Source: Deltaproteobacteria bacterium
GTDB taxonomy: Bacteria > Desulfobacterota > GWC2-55-46
Assembly: GCA_030646655.1 (NCBI GenBank)
Contig: JAUSLB010000023.1
Span: forward strand, 1-6,421
Direction: 5' to 3'
DNA: 6,421 bases
The notes under the pieces were generated by a model. That model was not told the DNA's origin and ran no database searches. It saw nothing but the letters and a program-made list of their open reading frames with translations. Positions within the stretch are counted from its first letter, which is position 1; the number at the start of each line of letters is the position of its first letter. Shown piece by piece: positions 1 through 6,149 of the stretch. Position numbers and translations under genes: made by a program.

Positions 1-177
1 GATGTCAAAGAACAGGAGCGCAGGAAGATAGGCGAGCGGGCGCGCTTAAGGGTCATGTCGGGCCACACGGCGGCCCACAGGGTGGACGAGCTTGAGGGCT
101 ACATGGATGAAGCGATGGGACGGGTGCGTAAAGGCGGCGCTGAAACCCTTATAAAAAGACCAAGACCGGGAAGATGA
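1..177 (+). CDS. C-terminal fragment of a probable glycosyltransferase
   Basis: This reading frame is open from the first base and ends at TGA 175-177, so only the last 58 residues are seen. They are rich in Arg, Glu and Ala, with the stretch RLRVMSGHTAAHRVDELEGY around residues 16-35. A pattern of basic residues, then HT, then an Arg and a helix with Glu/Leu is common at the C-terminus of group-1 or CgeB-like glycosyltransferases (the Glyco_trans_1_2 type), where it forms the last helix packing against the nucleotide-sugar domain. That assignment rests on one short motif and is tentative; no catalytic residue is inside the window. The basic tail (KRPRPGR) is probably disordered. The PHP and PIG-L genes downstream are compatible with a surface glycan cluster. 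The stop codon overlaps an ATG (174-176) that opens only a five-codon frame. Confidence 0.5.
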   Translation, partial: DVKEQERRKIGERARLRVMSGHTAAHRVDELEGYMDEAMGRVRKGGAETLIKRPRPGR

Positions 178-205
178 GGATAGCTATCTGACGATAAAGA
201 TAGAT

Positions 206-814
206 ATGCATAACCACACGGTCTTTAGCGCTGACAGCATGGCGACACCCGAGGAGTCTGTAGAGACGGCCATAGAGGCGGGGCTCGACGGCATAGCCTT
301 TACCGAGCACCAGTCGTTTACAGACCCTGAGCGCATCGAGAGGCTGAGGGAGAAATACAAAGGCAGGATGATGGTCTTCAGGGGAGCTGAGTACGCCGCC
401 GTAGAGGGGCACCTGCTGTTGTTCGGGATAAAGGAGGGCGACTTGGAGAGGTTCGGCCTCCATTTGCCTGTAGCCGATATAGTAAGGTTAGTGAACGAGC
501 ATAACGGGGTGATAATCGTGCCGCACCCGTTCAGGGAATGGCTCCTCTTTCAGACCTGGCAGACCGGGATAGGGACGGTCAAGGGGATATCCGCCATAGA
601 GGCCTGTAACGGCCACACGAGCAGGGAGGATAACGAAAAGGCGGTAAGGGCCGCAGGGGCTCTTGGGCTGCCGACAACGGGCGGGAGCGACTCACACAAT
701 AAGGACGAGGTCGGGAGGTGCTACACTGAATTCTACACTGAGATAACCTACGGGAACTTCATAGAGGCTTTGAAGAAGGGCAGCTACCGCGGTGTTTACG
801 GTAAAGGCTACTAA
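206..814 (+). CDS. PHP-domain metal-dependent hydrolase (phosphoesterase family)
   Basis: The 202-residue product carries the metal-binding motifs of the PHP fold in order: HxH (His2, His4), TEH (Glu34, His35), Glu62 with His69, VPHPF (His107) and GSDSH (Asp162, His164). These usually bind two or three divalent metals that hydrolyse phosphate esters, as in the TrpH-like and histidinol-phosphatase-like families. The exact substrate cannot be told from sequence. The length fits a stand-alone PHP protein in the cytoplasm; no signal peptide or membrane segment is seen. The start is doubtful. ATG 206 puts the metal ligand at residue 2 and removes the first beta strand, which is normally written (M)KIDLHxHT. 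The frame remains open upstream to a TAA at 152, and codons just before the ATG read L-T-I-K-I-D. CTG 188 lies 7 bases after a GAGGA (176-180), and ATA 194 would give the family-typical MKIDMHNHT. It sits between glycosyltransferase and deacetylase genes, probably co-transcribed. Confidence 0.88.
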   Translation: MHNHTVFSADSMATPEESVETAIEAGLDGIAFTEHQSFTDPERIERLREKYKGRMMVFRGAEYAAVEGHLLLFGIKEGDLERFGLHLPVADIVRLVNEHNGVIIVPHPFREWLLFQTWQTGIGTVKGISAIEACNGHTSREDNEKAVRAAGALGLPTTGGSDSHNKDEVGRCYTEFYTEITYGNFIEALKKGSYRGVYGKGY

Positions 815-832
815 GCACGGAGGCCCCATGTC

Positions 833-1618
833 ATGTCCATAAGGAACCTTTACAGGAGGTTCGTCCCCGAAGGGATTAGGCGTTCCTTAGACCCGTTCAG
901 GGGCTTAAGCGTGCCGGGGGTTGAGGGGCTTAACGAGAAGAAGGTCTTGATCCTCTCCCCGCACCCTGATGATGACGTAATAGGCTGCGGCGGGACTTTG
1001 CAGCTATATAAAAGCCGGGGCGCCGAGGTCACCTCGGTCTATTTAACCGACGGGAGGAAAGGCGGCAGAAGGATAACGGGCGATGAGCTCGTAGCCGTAA
1101 GAAGGGAGGAGGCGCGCAGGGCCGCAGGGATTTTAGGCATAGACAGGCTCATATTCCTCGATAACAGGGACGGCGAGCTTGAGCCCTCCTTTAAGACCGT
1201 ATCAGAGGTATCGGATATCTTAGGCGAGATAAGGCCTGAGGCGGTCTTCCTCCCGTTTTTCATCGATAACCACGCTGACCATATCGCCGCAAGCCGGATA
1301 TTCCTTTTGGCATCGAGATGGGCCCCCGCCGTTATGTGCTATTCCTACGGGATATGGACGCCCCTGCCGTCTTTTAACCTCCTCGTAGACATAACAGCCT
1401 TAAGCGCCCTGAAGGCCAAGGCCTTGTCTGAGCACAGGTCCCAGCTCGAGCGATTGGACTTAAGCGGCGCCGCATCTGGATTATCGAGGTATTACTCCCT
1501 CATGAGCGGCGGGAACGGTTTTGCCGAGGTATTCTTGGCATGTTCTTCGGTAGAATACCGCAGGCTCGGTAAGATATGGGACAGGACGCCACCCTCCTTT
1601 TTTAAAATATCCCTTTGA
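833..1618 (+). CDS. PIG-L/LmbE-family sugar N-deacetylase
   Basis: The 261-residue product is a member of the zinc-dependent PIG-L/LmbE deacetylase family, whose members remove acetyl groups from GlcNAc-containing substrates (PIG-L, MshB, BshB). The first zinc motif is SPHPDDD at residues 42-48, with His44 and Asp47 as expected zinc ligands and Asp46 as the expected general base. It is followed by the GCGGTL turn (52-57) and the LTDG strand (71-74). The second motif, HADH at 147-150, supplies the third ligand, His150. Asp48 replaces the Glu that most relatives have in HPDDE, a conservative change. About 35 residues precede the fold, longer than in MshB-type enzymes. ATG 833 is chosen because GGAGG (819-823) lies 9 bases before it; an ATG at 828 is out of frame. 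It starts 18 bases after the PHP stop, suggesting one operon. A role in modifying a surface polysaccharide is inferred from context; the substrate is unknown. Confidence 0.9.
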   Translation: MSIRNLYRRFVPEGIRRSLDPFRGLSVPGVEGLNEKKVLILSPHPDDDVIGCGGTLQLYKSRGAEVTSVYLTDGRKGGRRITGDELVAVRREEARRAAGILGIDRLIFLDNRDGELEPSFKTVSEVSDILGEIRPEAVFLPFFIDNHADHIAASRIFLLASRWAPAVMCYSYGIWTPLPSFNLLVDITALSALKAKALSEHRSQLERLDLSGAASGLSRYYSLMSGGNGFAEVFLACSSVEYRRLGKIWDRTPPSFFKISL

Positions 1619-1637
1619 TATTCCTTAATAATTGTCC

Positions 1638-1665
1638 TTGACAGTGTAAACTGTTGTGATAAAAT
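1638..1665 (+). promoter_or_regulatory. sigma-70-like promoter upstream of a terminator hairpin
   Basis: A perfect -35 box TTGACA (1638-1643) is followed after 16 bases by TAAAAT (1660-1665), which has one mismatch to the -10 consensus and is preceded by TGA, an extended -10 feature. The predicted start is near 1672. It lies 19 bases after the PIG-L stop codon and points toward the tRNA. A terminator-like hairpin ends near 1753, so transcripts would be about 80 bases long unless they read through into the tRNA. No ORF of useful size is seen in this stretch. Confidence 0.6.
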
Positions 1666-1714
1666 TCAATGCTGTTTCAATGCCTTCCGCAAGCCCTTTA
1701 TCCGGAAAGGCTTA

Positions 1715-1753
1715 TTTTAAAGCCCCGGGCCGGGTTTTAAAGAGGTTTTTTTT
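1715..1753 (+). terminator. probable Rho-independent terminator
   Basis: An 11-base-pair stem (TTTTAAAGCCC 1715-1725 with GGGTTTTAAAG 1732-1742, including two G-T pairs) closes a six-base loop CGGGCC. Eight T's follow at 1746-1753. The T-run begins three bases after the stem, slightly looser than ideal. It would end transcription from the PIG-L cluster, or from the promoter at 1638, before the tRNA. Upstream, 1682-1711 and 1691-1713 can form two alternative, mutually exclusive hairpins of 8 pairs with one bulge. Confidence 0.55.
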
Positions 1754-1761
1754 ATTATTTT

Positions 1762-1770
1762 TGATATAAT
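1762..1770 (+). promoter_or_regulatory. extended -10 promoter for tRNA-Val and the thrS operon
   Basis: TGATATAAT contains a perfect TATAAT (1765-1770) preceded by TGA, the extended -10 form that can work without a good -35. No convincing -35 is found 16-18 bases upstream because that region is the T-run of the preceding terminator. A start near 1777 would give the tRNA a 5' leader of about 43 bases, rich in A and T. It is the best promoter candidate between the terminator and the tRNA. Confidence 0.5.
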
Positions 1771-1819
1771 AGATTAATTGTAAGTGTTTAAATTATAAGC
1801 GTTTTCTTAAAATCCCAGC

Positions 1820-1894
1820 AGGCGCGTAGCTCAGGGGTAGAGCGCTACCTTGACACGGTAGAGGTCGGCGGTTCGATACCGCCCGTGCCTACCA
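1820..1894 (+). tRNA. tRNA-Val (anticodon GAC)
   Basis: The full cloverleaf folds by hand. The acceptor stem is AGGCGCG (1820-1826) with CGTGCCT (1884-1890), including one G-U pair. The D arm is GCTC/GAGC with loop AGGGGTA. The anticodon stem CTACC/GGTAG carries loop TTGACAC, giving anticodon GAC and hence Val (GUC and GUU codons). A five-base variable loop and a T arm GGCGG/CCGCC with loop TTCGATA follow. The discriminator is A and the CCA end is encoded at 1892-1894. It lies 120 bases before thrS and may be co-transcribed with it; the mature 3' end would then be made by processing. Confidence 0.97.
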
Positions 1895-2014
1895 TTTGCT
1901 TACGATAAGGTGTTATTCCACCGTAAACCGCGGCCTTAACTTTTCCGGTGCCCAAGCTTTACTGTGGATGACGCCTTTTATTGATTTTAAATACAGGGCA
2001 GGCTCGCTATCAAG
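1895..2014 (+). promoter_or_regulatory. thrS leader with weak secondary structure
   Basis: This 120-base spacer contains no ORF or terminator. A stem of TTAC + GGTG (1900-1903, 1909-1912) with CACCGTAA (1919-1926) is possible around loop TTATTC with a five-base bulge, and ACCG 1927-1930 can pair with CGGT 1946-1949. thrS leaders are known to hold translational operators or T-boxes in some bacteria, but neither is recognisable here. The ribosome binding site before ATG 2015 is poor: a GGGCAGG at 1996-2002 is 12 bases away. That would suit regulated or inefficient initiation, but this is inference. Confidence 0.25.
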
Positions 2015-3946
2015 ATGGTAAATGTGATTTTCCCCAACGGGGAGGAGAAGGGCTTTAACGAGGGGACCCCTTTTTTCGAGGTCCTTAAAGCATATGAGGC
2101 CGGGGCCTTTAAAAAGGCGATAGCCGTAAGGGTCAACGGGGAGCTGAAGGACCTGCGTAGCGCCATTAAAAATTCCGGCGCCCCGGTAAAGGTCGAGCCC
2201 GTCATGCTCGATTCCAGAGAGGGCCTTGAAGTTTGCCGCCACTCGGCATCCCATGTGATGGCGCAGGCGGTAAAAGCCCTTTATAATAATGTGAAGCTCG
2301 CCATAGGGCCCTCGATAGAAGACGGCTTTTACTACGACTTCGACACGGAGAGGCCCTTTACGCCCGAAGACCTCGATAAGATCGAGGCCAAGATGCGGGA
2401 GATAATAAAGGCTGACTTCCCTTTCGCTGGCGCGGCGATGCAAAAGGAAGACGCCCTCGATCTATTCTCGAAGATGGGCGAGGGCTACAAGGTCGAGATA
2501 ATTAACGAGCTCGAAGACAAAAGCGTAAGCGTTTACAGGCAATCCGACTTCGTCGATCTGTGCAGGGGGCCGCACCTGCCCTCAACAGGCTGGATAAAGG
2601 CCTTTAAGCTCACAGGCACGGCAGGGGCATACTGGAGGGGCTCTGAGAAGAACAAGATGCTCCAGAGGATCTACGGCACCGCCTTTGCCTCGAAGGAGGC
2701 TCTAAAGGAGCACCTCGAAAGGATCGAGGAGGCCAAGAGGAGGGACCACAGGAAGCTCGGAAGAGAGCTCGACCTTTTCTCCACGAACGAATCCATCGGC
2801 GCCGGATTAGTGCTCTGGCACCCCAACGGAGCTACCGTCCGCGGGGTCATAGAGGATTTTTGGAAGGGCGAGCACGTAAAGGGCGGGTACGATATCATCT
2901 ATACCCCTCATATAGCCCGGATAGACCTATGGAAGACGAGCGGGCACTGGGACTTTTACAGGGATAACCTGTTTTCTCCGATGGATGTAGAGGGGCAGGA
3001 TTACATCGTAAAGCCGATGAACTGTCCTTTCCATATACAGATTTACAAAAGCCGGCTTCGCAGCTACAGGGATCTCCCTGTACGCTACGCGGAGCTCGGT
3101 ACCGTCTACAGGTACGAGCGCTCGGGCGTCCTGCACGGGCTTTTAAGGGTGCGCGGCTTCACTCAGGACGACGCCCACATATTCATGACCCCGTCCCAGC
3201 TCGAAGAGGAGATAAAGGGCGTACTTAAGTTTACGCTTTACATCTTGAAATCCTTCGGGTTTAATGAGTTTGACATATACCTGAGCACCCGGCCTGCACA
3301 GTATGTCGGCTCGCTTGAGAACTGGGCAAAGGCCGAAAGCGCGCTTAAGGGGGCGTTAGAGGCTCAAAACCTTAAATACAGCGTGGACCCCGGCGAGGGG
3401 GTATTCTACGGCCCGAAGATAGACATAAAGATAAAAGACGTCATCGGCAGGGCCTGGCAGTGCTCGACGATTCAGGTCGACTTCAACCTGCCGGAGAGGT
3501 TCGATGTCACCTACAGGGACGAGCACGGCGCTGAGGTTCAGCCCATAATGATACACAGGGCCCTGATGGGCTCGCTTGAGAGGTTCTTCGGCTGTCTTAT
3601 TGAGCACTACGCGGGTGCTTTCCCTGTGTGGCTATCGCCTGTTCAGGCGATAGTCCTGACTGTAACGCAGAGGAACGATGCTTACGCGGAGGCGGTCGTA
3701 AAGAGGTTAAGGAGCGAGGGCCTCAGGGCCGAGCTCGATAAGAGGAACGAGAAGCTCGGCTTTAAGATACGGGAGGCCCAGCTGAGGAAGATCCCGTACC
3801 AGCTCGTGGTAGGCGACAGCGAAGAGAAAGAGGCGAAGGTCGCCCCTCGTAAAAGGGGAGGGGAGACGCTTTCCCCGCTTTCGATCGAGGGGTTTATAGA
3901 CCTTATAAAAGAAGAGAATAAACCTGAAGGAGGTGAGCTTTTATAG
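2015..3946 (+). CDS. thrS: threonyl-tRNA synthetase
   Basis: The 643-residue cytoplasmic class II enzyme attaches Thr to tRNA-Thr using ATP. Its length matches the full bacterial form (E. coli 642). Domains in order are: TGS (about 1-63); the N2 editing domain with HSASH (His76, His80) and LCRGPH (Cys183), which removes Ser mis-charged on tRNA-Thr; the catalytic core from about 240; and the C-terminal anticodon-binding domain from about 545. The zinc ligands that recognise threonine are Cys337 (NCPFH), His388 (DDAHIF) and His514 (MIHRAL), each three positions later than in E. coli. Motif 2 holds Arg366 (YRYERSG), and motif 3 is IHRALMGSLERF. ATG 2015 is the only normal start, because TAA at 1988 closes the frame upstream. 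Its stop codon TAG overlaps the proposed infC start, so the two genes are probably translationally coupled. Nothing is missing or truncated. Confidence 0.98.
   Translation: MVNVIFPNGEEKGFNEGTPFFEVLKAYEAGAFKKAIAVRVNGELKDLRSAIKNSGAPVKVEPVMLDSREGLEVCRHSASHVMAQAVKALYNNVKLAIGPSIEDGFYYDFDTERPFTPEDLDKIEAKMREIIKADFPFAGAAMQKEDALDLFSKMGEGYKVEIINELEDKSVSVYRQSDFVDLCRGPHLPSTGWIKAFKLTGTAGAYWRGSEKNKMLQRIYGTAFASKEALKEHLERIEEAKRRDHRKLGRELDLFSTNESIGAGLVLWHPNGATVRGVIEDFWKGEHVKGGYDIIYTPHIARIDLWKTSGHWDFYRDNLFSPMDVEGQDYIVKPMNCPFHIQIYKSRLRSYRDLPVRYAELGTVYRYERSGVLHGLLRVRGFTQDDAHIFMTPSQLEEEIKGVLKFTLYILKSFGFNEFDIYLSTRPAQYVGSLENWAKAESALKGALEAQNLKYSVDPGEGVFYGPKIDIKIKDVIGRAWQCSTIQVDFNLPERFDVTYRDEHGAEVQPIMIHRALMGSLERFFGCLIEHYAGAFPVWLSPVQAIVLTVTQRNDAYAEAVVKRLRSEGLRAELDKRNEKLGFKIREAQLRKIPYQLVVGDSEEKEAKVAPRKRGGETLSPLSIEGFIDLIKEENKPEGGELL
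3927..3936 (+). promoter_or_regulatory. perfect Shine-Dalgarno sequence of infC
   Basis: AAGGAGGTGA is fully complementary to the 3' end of bacterial 16S rRNA. It lies inside the last codons of thrS, six bases before ATA 3943. It fixes the infC start there, because the next normal start codon (GTG 3991) is 54 bases away and lies within conserved protein sequence. Confidence 0.85.
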
Positions 3947-4461
3947 CAAAAGAAACTGTAAGGATAAACAGGGCGATCAGGGTCCCGCAGGTGAGGGTCA
4001 TTGACGCCGAAGGCAACCAGCTTGGCGTGATGGCGACGAAAGACGCTTTAGCTTCGGCTGAGGCCGGCGGGCTTGACCTTGTGGAAATAGCGGCCACCGC
4101 GAACCCGCCTGTATGCCGCATAATGGATTACGGCAAGTTCAAGTACCAGACGAGCAAGAAGGCGAAGGACGCCAAGAAGAAGCAGACCGTGATCCAGGTA
4201 AAGGAGATGAAGCTCAGGGGGAAGACCGAGGAGCACGACTTCCAGTTCAAGCTCCGTAACATCAAAAGGTTCCTGAGCGAAGGCAACAAGGTCAAGGTCA
4301 CGATAATATTCAAGGGCAGGGAGATAACGCACACCAATCTCGGCATGGGGATGCTCAAAAGGGTGGCTGAGGAGCTTAAGGATGTGGCGGCGATAGAGTC
4401 CCCGCCGAGGCTCGAGGGGCGGAACATGAGCATGCTTATGTCACCGGCCCAGCAGAAATAA
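3943..4461 (+). CDS. infC: translation initiation factor IF-3, ATA start
   Basis: IF3 binds the 30S subunit, keeps it apart from 50S, and rejects wrong initiator tRNAs and start codons. The product read from ATA 3943 is 172 residues, the normal family length. The N domain (about 1-75) begins KETVRINRAIRVPQVRV, as family members do, and ends with the IMDYGKFKYQ signature near residues 60-70. A Lys-rich linker follows, and then the C domain (about 82-172) with the VKEMKLR strand and FKGREITH. Starting at the internal GTG 3991 would delete 16 conserved residues including the RINRAIR segment. The frame is closed by TGA at 3934, leaving ATA 3943 as the only reasonable codon, behind a perfect Shine-Dalgarno. 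It overlaps the thrS stop (ATAG). infC of E. coli starts with AUU, so that IF3 limits its own synthesis; an AUA start implies the same control here. The family and role are certain; the start is strongly inferred. Confidence 0.96.
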   Translation: MAKETVRINRAIRVPQVRVIDAEGNQLGVMATKDALASAEAGGLDLVEIAATANPPVCRIMDYGKFKYQTSKKAKDAKKKQTVIQVKEMKLRGKTEEHDFQFKLRNIKRFLSEGNKVKVTIIFKGREITHTNLGMGMLKRVAEELKDVAAIESPPRLEGRNMSMLMSPAQQK

Positions 4462-4482
4462 ATAAGATGAAAGGAAAAGGAA

Positions 4483-4680
4483 ATGCCGAAGTTAAAGACG
4501 AACAAGGGCGCGGCAAAGAGGTTTAAGATAACGGGCACGGGCAAGGTCTTAAGAAGGAAGGCCGGCATGAGGCACCTTCTCACGAGCAAGGCCAAGAAGG
4601 TAAAGAGGGTCTTGGGCAAGGCCGCGCTCATTTCACACACCCACGAGCGCTCCATAAAGAGGCTTATACCCTACAGCTAA
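4483..4680 (+). CDS. rpmI: 50S ribosomal protein L35 (bL35)
   Basis: The 65-residue, very basic protein matches bL35 in full: it begins MPKLKTNKGAAKRFKITGTG, continues through the conserved KVLRRKAGMRHLLTSK segment (about 21-36), and ends KRLIPYS. bL35 is a small protein of the large ribosomal subunit contacting 23S rRNA. The start at ATG 4483 is preceded by AAGGA (4471-4475) at a spacing of seven. It lies 21 bases after infC and 79 bases before rplT, the usual infC-rpmI-rplT order. In other bacteria this group is held in check by L20 binding to the mRNA. Confidence 0.98.
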   Translation: MPKLKTNKGAAKRFKITGTGKVLRRKAGMRHLLTSKAKKVKRVLGKAALISHTHERSIKRLIPYS

Positions 4681-4684
4681 AAAG

Positions 4685-4710
4685 GGAGATCCCGCTTTGA
4701 CGCGGGCTCC
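4685..4710 (+). other. hairpin between rpmI and rplT
   Basis: GGAG + CCCGC (4685-4688, 4691-4695) pairs with GCGGG + CTCC (4702-4710) around loop TTTGAC, leaving a two-base AT bulge. No T-run follows, so it does not look like a terminator. It could protect or separate the mRNA segments, or form part of an L20-binding site, since L20 autoregulates this operon in E. coli and Bacillus. That role is speculation. Confidence 0.4.
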
Positions 4711-4759
4711 GCGCGCACATATTCCATTATCAACATAATAGCAGGAAGGAGCAGTATTT

Positions 4760-5119
4760 ATGCCGAGGGTTAAAAGAGGCGTAAACGCCAAGAAAAAGAG
4801 AAGGAAGGTACTAAAGGCCGCCAAAGGCTTCAGGGCCGGCAGGGGCAAGCTCTACAGGATCGCCACAGAGGCCGTTGACAGGGCCATGGCCTACGCCTAC
4901 GCGCACAGGAAGGCCAAGAAGAGGGAGATAAGGGGCCTTTGGGTTGCGAGGATAAACGCGGCCGCGCGGATTAACGACATAACCTACAGCCGCCTCATAA
5001 ACGGCCTTTCGAGGGCCAATGTCGCAATGGACAGGAAGACGCTCGCGGACATGGCTGTGAAAGACCCTGCGGGGTTCGCGAAGGTCGTTAATGTCGCCAA
5101 GACAAGCCTTGCTGCATGA
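4760..5119 (+). CDS. rplT: 50S ribosomal protein L20 (bL20)
   Basis: The 119-residue protein is full length for bL20, an early 23S rRNA-binding assembly protein that also acts as a repressor of its own operon in several bacteria. The basic N-terminal extension is MPRVKRGVNAKKKRRKVLKA, followed by GFRAGRGKLYR (about 29-39). The family signature KKREIRGLWVARINAAAR spans about residues 53-70, and the globular RNA-binding part continues through YSRLINGLSRANV. ATG 4760 has AAGGAG (4746-4751) eight bases upstream. The stop codon TGA shares bases with the pheS ATG. Arg is almost always AGG here (only about two CGN codons), which is unusual for a highly expressed gene in better-known bacteria but matches the rest of the window. 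Confidence 0.98.
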   Translation: MPRVKRGVNAKKKRRKVLKAAKGFRAGRGKLYRIATEAVDRAMAYAYAHRKAKKREIRGLWVARINAAARINDITYSRLINGLSRANVAMDRKTLADMAVKDPAGFAKVVNVAKTSLAA

Positions 5120-6132
5120 CGGAGAAGCTTAACGGCCTCTTGAAAGAGGCTCTTTCAGAGCTCTCCAAGGCCTCTGCAAAGGAGGCTGTCCTCCTGATAA
5201 AGGCGAAGTACCTCGGAAGGAAGGGGGAGATTCCATCCTTACTTAAAGAGATGGGGGCCCTGCCGCCGGAAGGGCGTAAGCAGGCCGGAGAGGCTATAAA
5301 CAGGGCTAAGGACAGGCTCGAGGAAGAGGTCGAAAAGGCGCTTTCCTCTTTTCAGGAGAGGGAGAAGGAAGAAAAGCTCCGCAAAGAGCGGGTCGATATA
5401 ACCCTGCCGGGCCGTAGGATCCCTCCCGGTGGAAAGCACCCCGTAACCCAGATAATGAACGAGGTCGAGGAGATATTTTACGGCCTCGGCTTCGATATAG
5501 AGGAGGGCCCCGAGGTCGAGCTCGACTATTATAACTTCGAGGCCTTAAACCTTCCAAAAGACCACCCCGCAAGGGACATGCAGGACACCTTCTATATAAA
5601 CGAGGAGGTGCTGCTCCGCACCCACACATCCCCGGTCCAGATAAGGGTAATGGAGAAGAAGAGGCCGCCCTTAAGGGTCATAGCGCCGGGTACCGTCTAT
5701 CGCAGGGACTCCGACATAACGCATACGCCCATGTTCCATCAGGTCGAGGGCTTCATGGTCGATAAGGGCGTCACATTCTCTAACTTGAAGGGCGTCTTAA
5801 CGCTCTTCCTCCATAAGCTCTTCGGGGAAGATACCGGGATAAGGTTCAGGCCGAGCTTTTTCCCTTTCACGGAGCCGAGCGCTGAGATAGACATACGGTG
5901 CGTAATCTGCGGAGGAAAGGGGTGCAGGGTCTGCAAGGGGAGCGGCTGGCTCGAGATACTCGGCGCAGGCATGATTCACCCCGGGGTCTTCAGGGCCGTT
6001 AATTACGATACTGAAGAATATTCCGGCTTCGCGTTCGGTCTGGGGATCGAGCGCATAGCCATGTTGAAGTTCGGCATAGATGATTTGAGGCTCTTTTTCG
6101 AGAACGATTTAAGGTTCCTCCGCCAGTTTTAA
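5116..6132 (+). CDS. pheS: phenylalanyl-tRNA synthetase alpha chain
   Basis: The 338-residue catalytic chain of the alpha2-beta2 PheRS is complete. Residues about 1-95 form the charged helical coiled coil that contacts tRNA-Phe. The class II core follows: motif 2 includes LLRTHTSPVQ (Arg168-Ser172) and THTPMFHQVEG, and motif 3 is FGLGIERIAML (Gly308-Glu312-Arg313). Ala306 in GFAFG corresponds to E. coli Ala294, the residue that keeps the amino-acid pocket specific for Phe. An insert with four Cys (Cys262, Cys265, Cys270, Cys273; CVICGGKGCRVCKGSGW) resembles a small zinc knuckle; it is seen in many PheS proteins but is absent in E. coli. The ATG overlaps the rplT stop (ATGA) and has no clear Shine-Dalgarno, so translation is probably coupled to rplT. 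Unlike in many genomes, pheT does not follow directly: 124 bases with palindromes intervene. Confidence 0.98.
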   Translation: MTEKLNGLLKEALSELSKASAKEAVLLIKAKYLGRKGEIPSLLKEMGALPPEGRKQAGEAINRAKDRLEEEVEKALSSFQEREKEEKLRKERVDITLPGRRIPPGGKHPVTQIMNEVEEIFYGLGFDIEEGPEVELDYYNFEALNLPKDHPARDMQDTFYINEEVLLRTHTSPVQIRVMEKKRPPLRVIAPGTVYRRDSDITHTPMFHQVEGFMVDKGVTFSNLKGVLTLFLHKLFGEDTGIRFRPSFFPFTEPSAEIDIRCVICGGKGCRVCKGSGWLEILGAGMIHPGVFRAVNYDTEEYSGFAFGLGIERIAMLKFGIDDLRLFFENDLRFLRQF

Positions 6133-6134
6133 AT

Positions 6135-6149
6135 CCCTCTACTAGAGGG
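6135..6149 (+). other. perfect short hairpin after pheS
   Basis: CCCTCT (6135-6140) pairs fully with AGAGGG (6144-6149) around a three-base loop, two bases after the pheS stop. The nearest T-run (6175-6180) is 25 bases on, so it is not a classical terminator by itself; it may stabilise the mRNA end. Confidence 0.45.

Noticed and set aside
174..191. ATG overlapping the first stop codon as a gene start
   Set aside because: It opens only five codons (MRIAI) before TGA and shows no link to the PHP protein unless a sequence error is assumed.
1919..1934. CACCGTAAACCGCGG resembling the T-box motif (GGTGGNACCGCG)
   Set aside because: The TGGN bulge that pairs with tRNA CCA is missing, and only about 25 bases separate it from the tRNA gene, far too few for a stem I. 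There is no terminator/antiterminator pair before thrS.
1913..2443. A 176-codon open frame on the - strand across the thrS start
   Set aside because: It is antisense to conserved ThrRS sequence, has no recognisable domain and arises from the codon bias of thrS.
3991..4461. infC starting at GTG 3991
   Set aside because: It has no well-placed ribosome site and would cut off the conserved RINRAIRVPQ segment.
4128..4655. A 175-codon open frame on the - strand across infC and rpmI
   Set aside because: Both genes beneath it are certain. Its hydrophobic composition is what results from reading Lys/Glu-rich codons in reverse.
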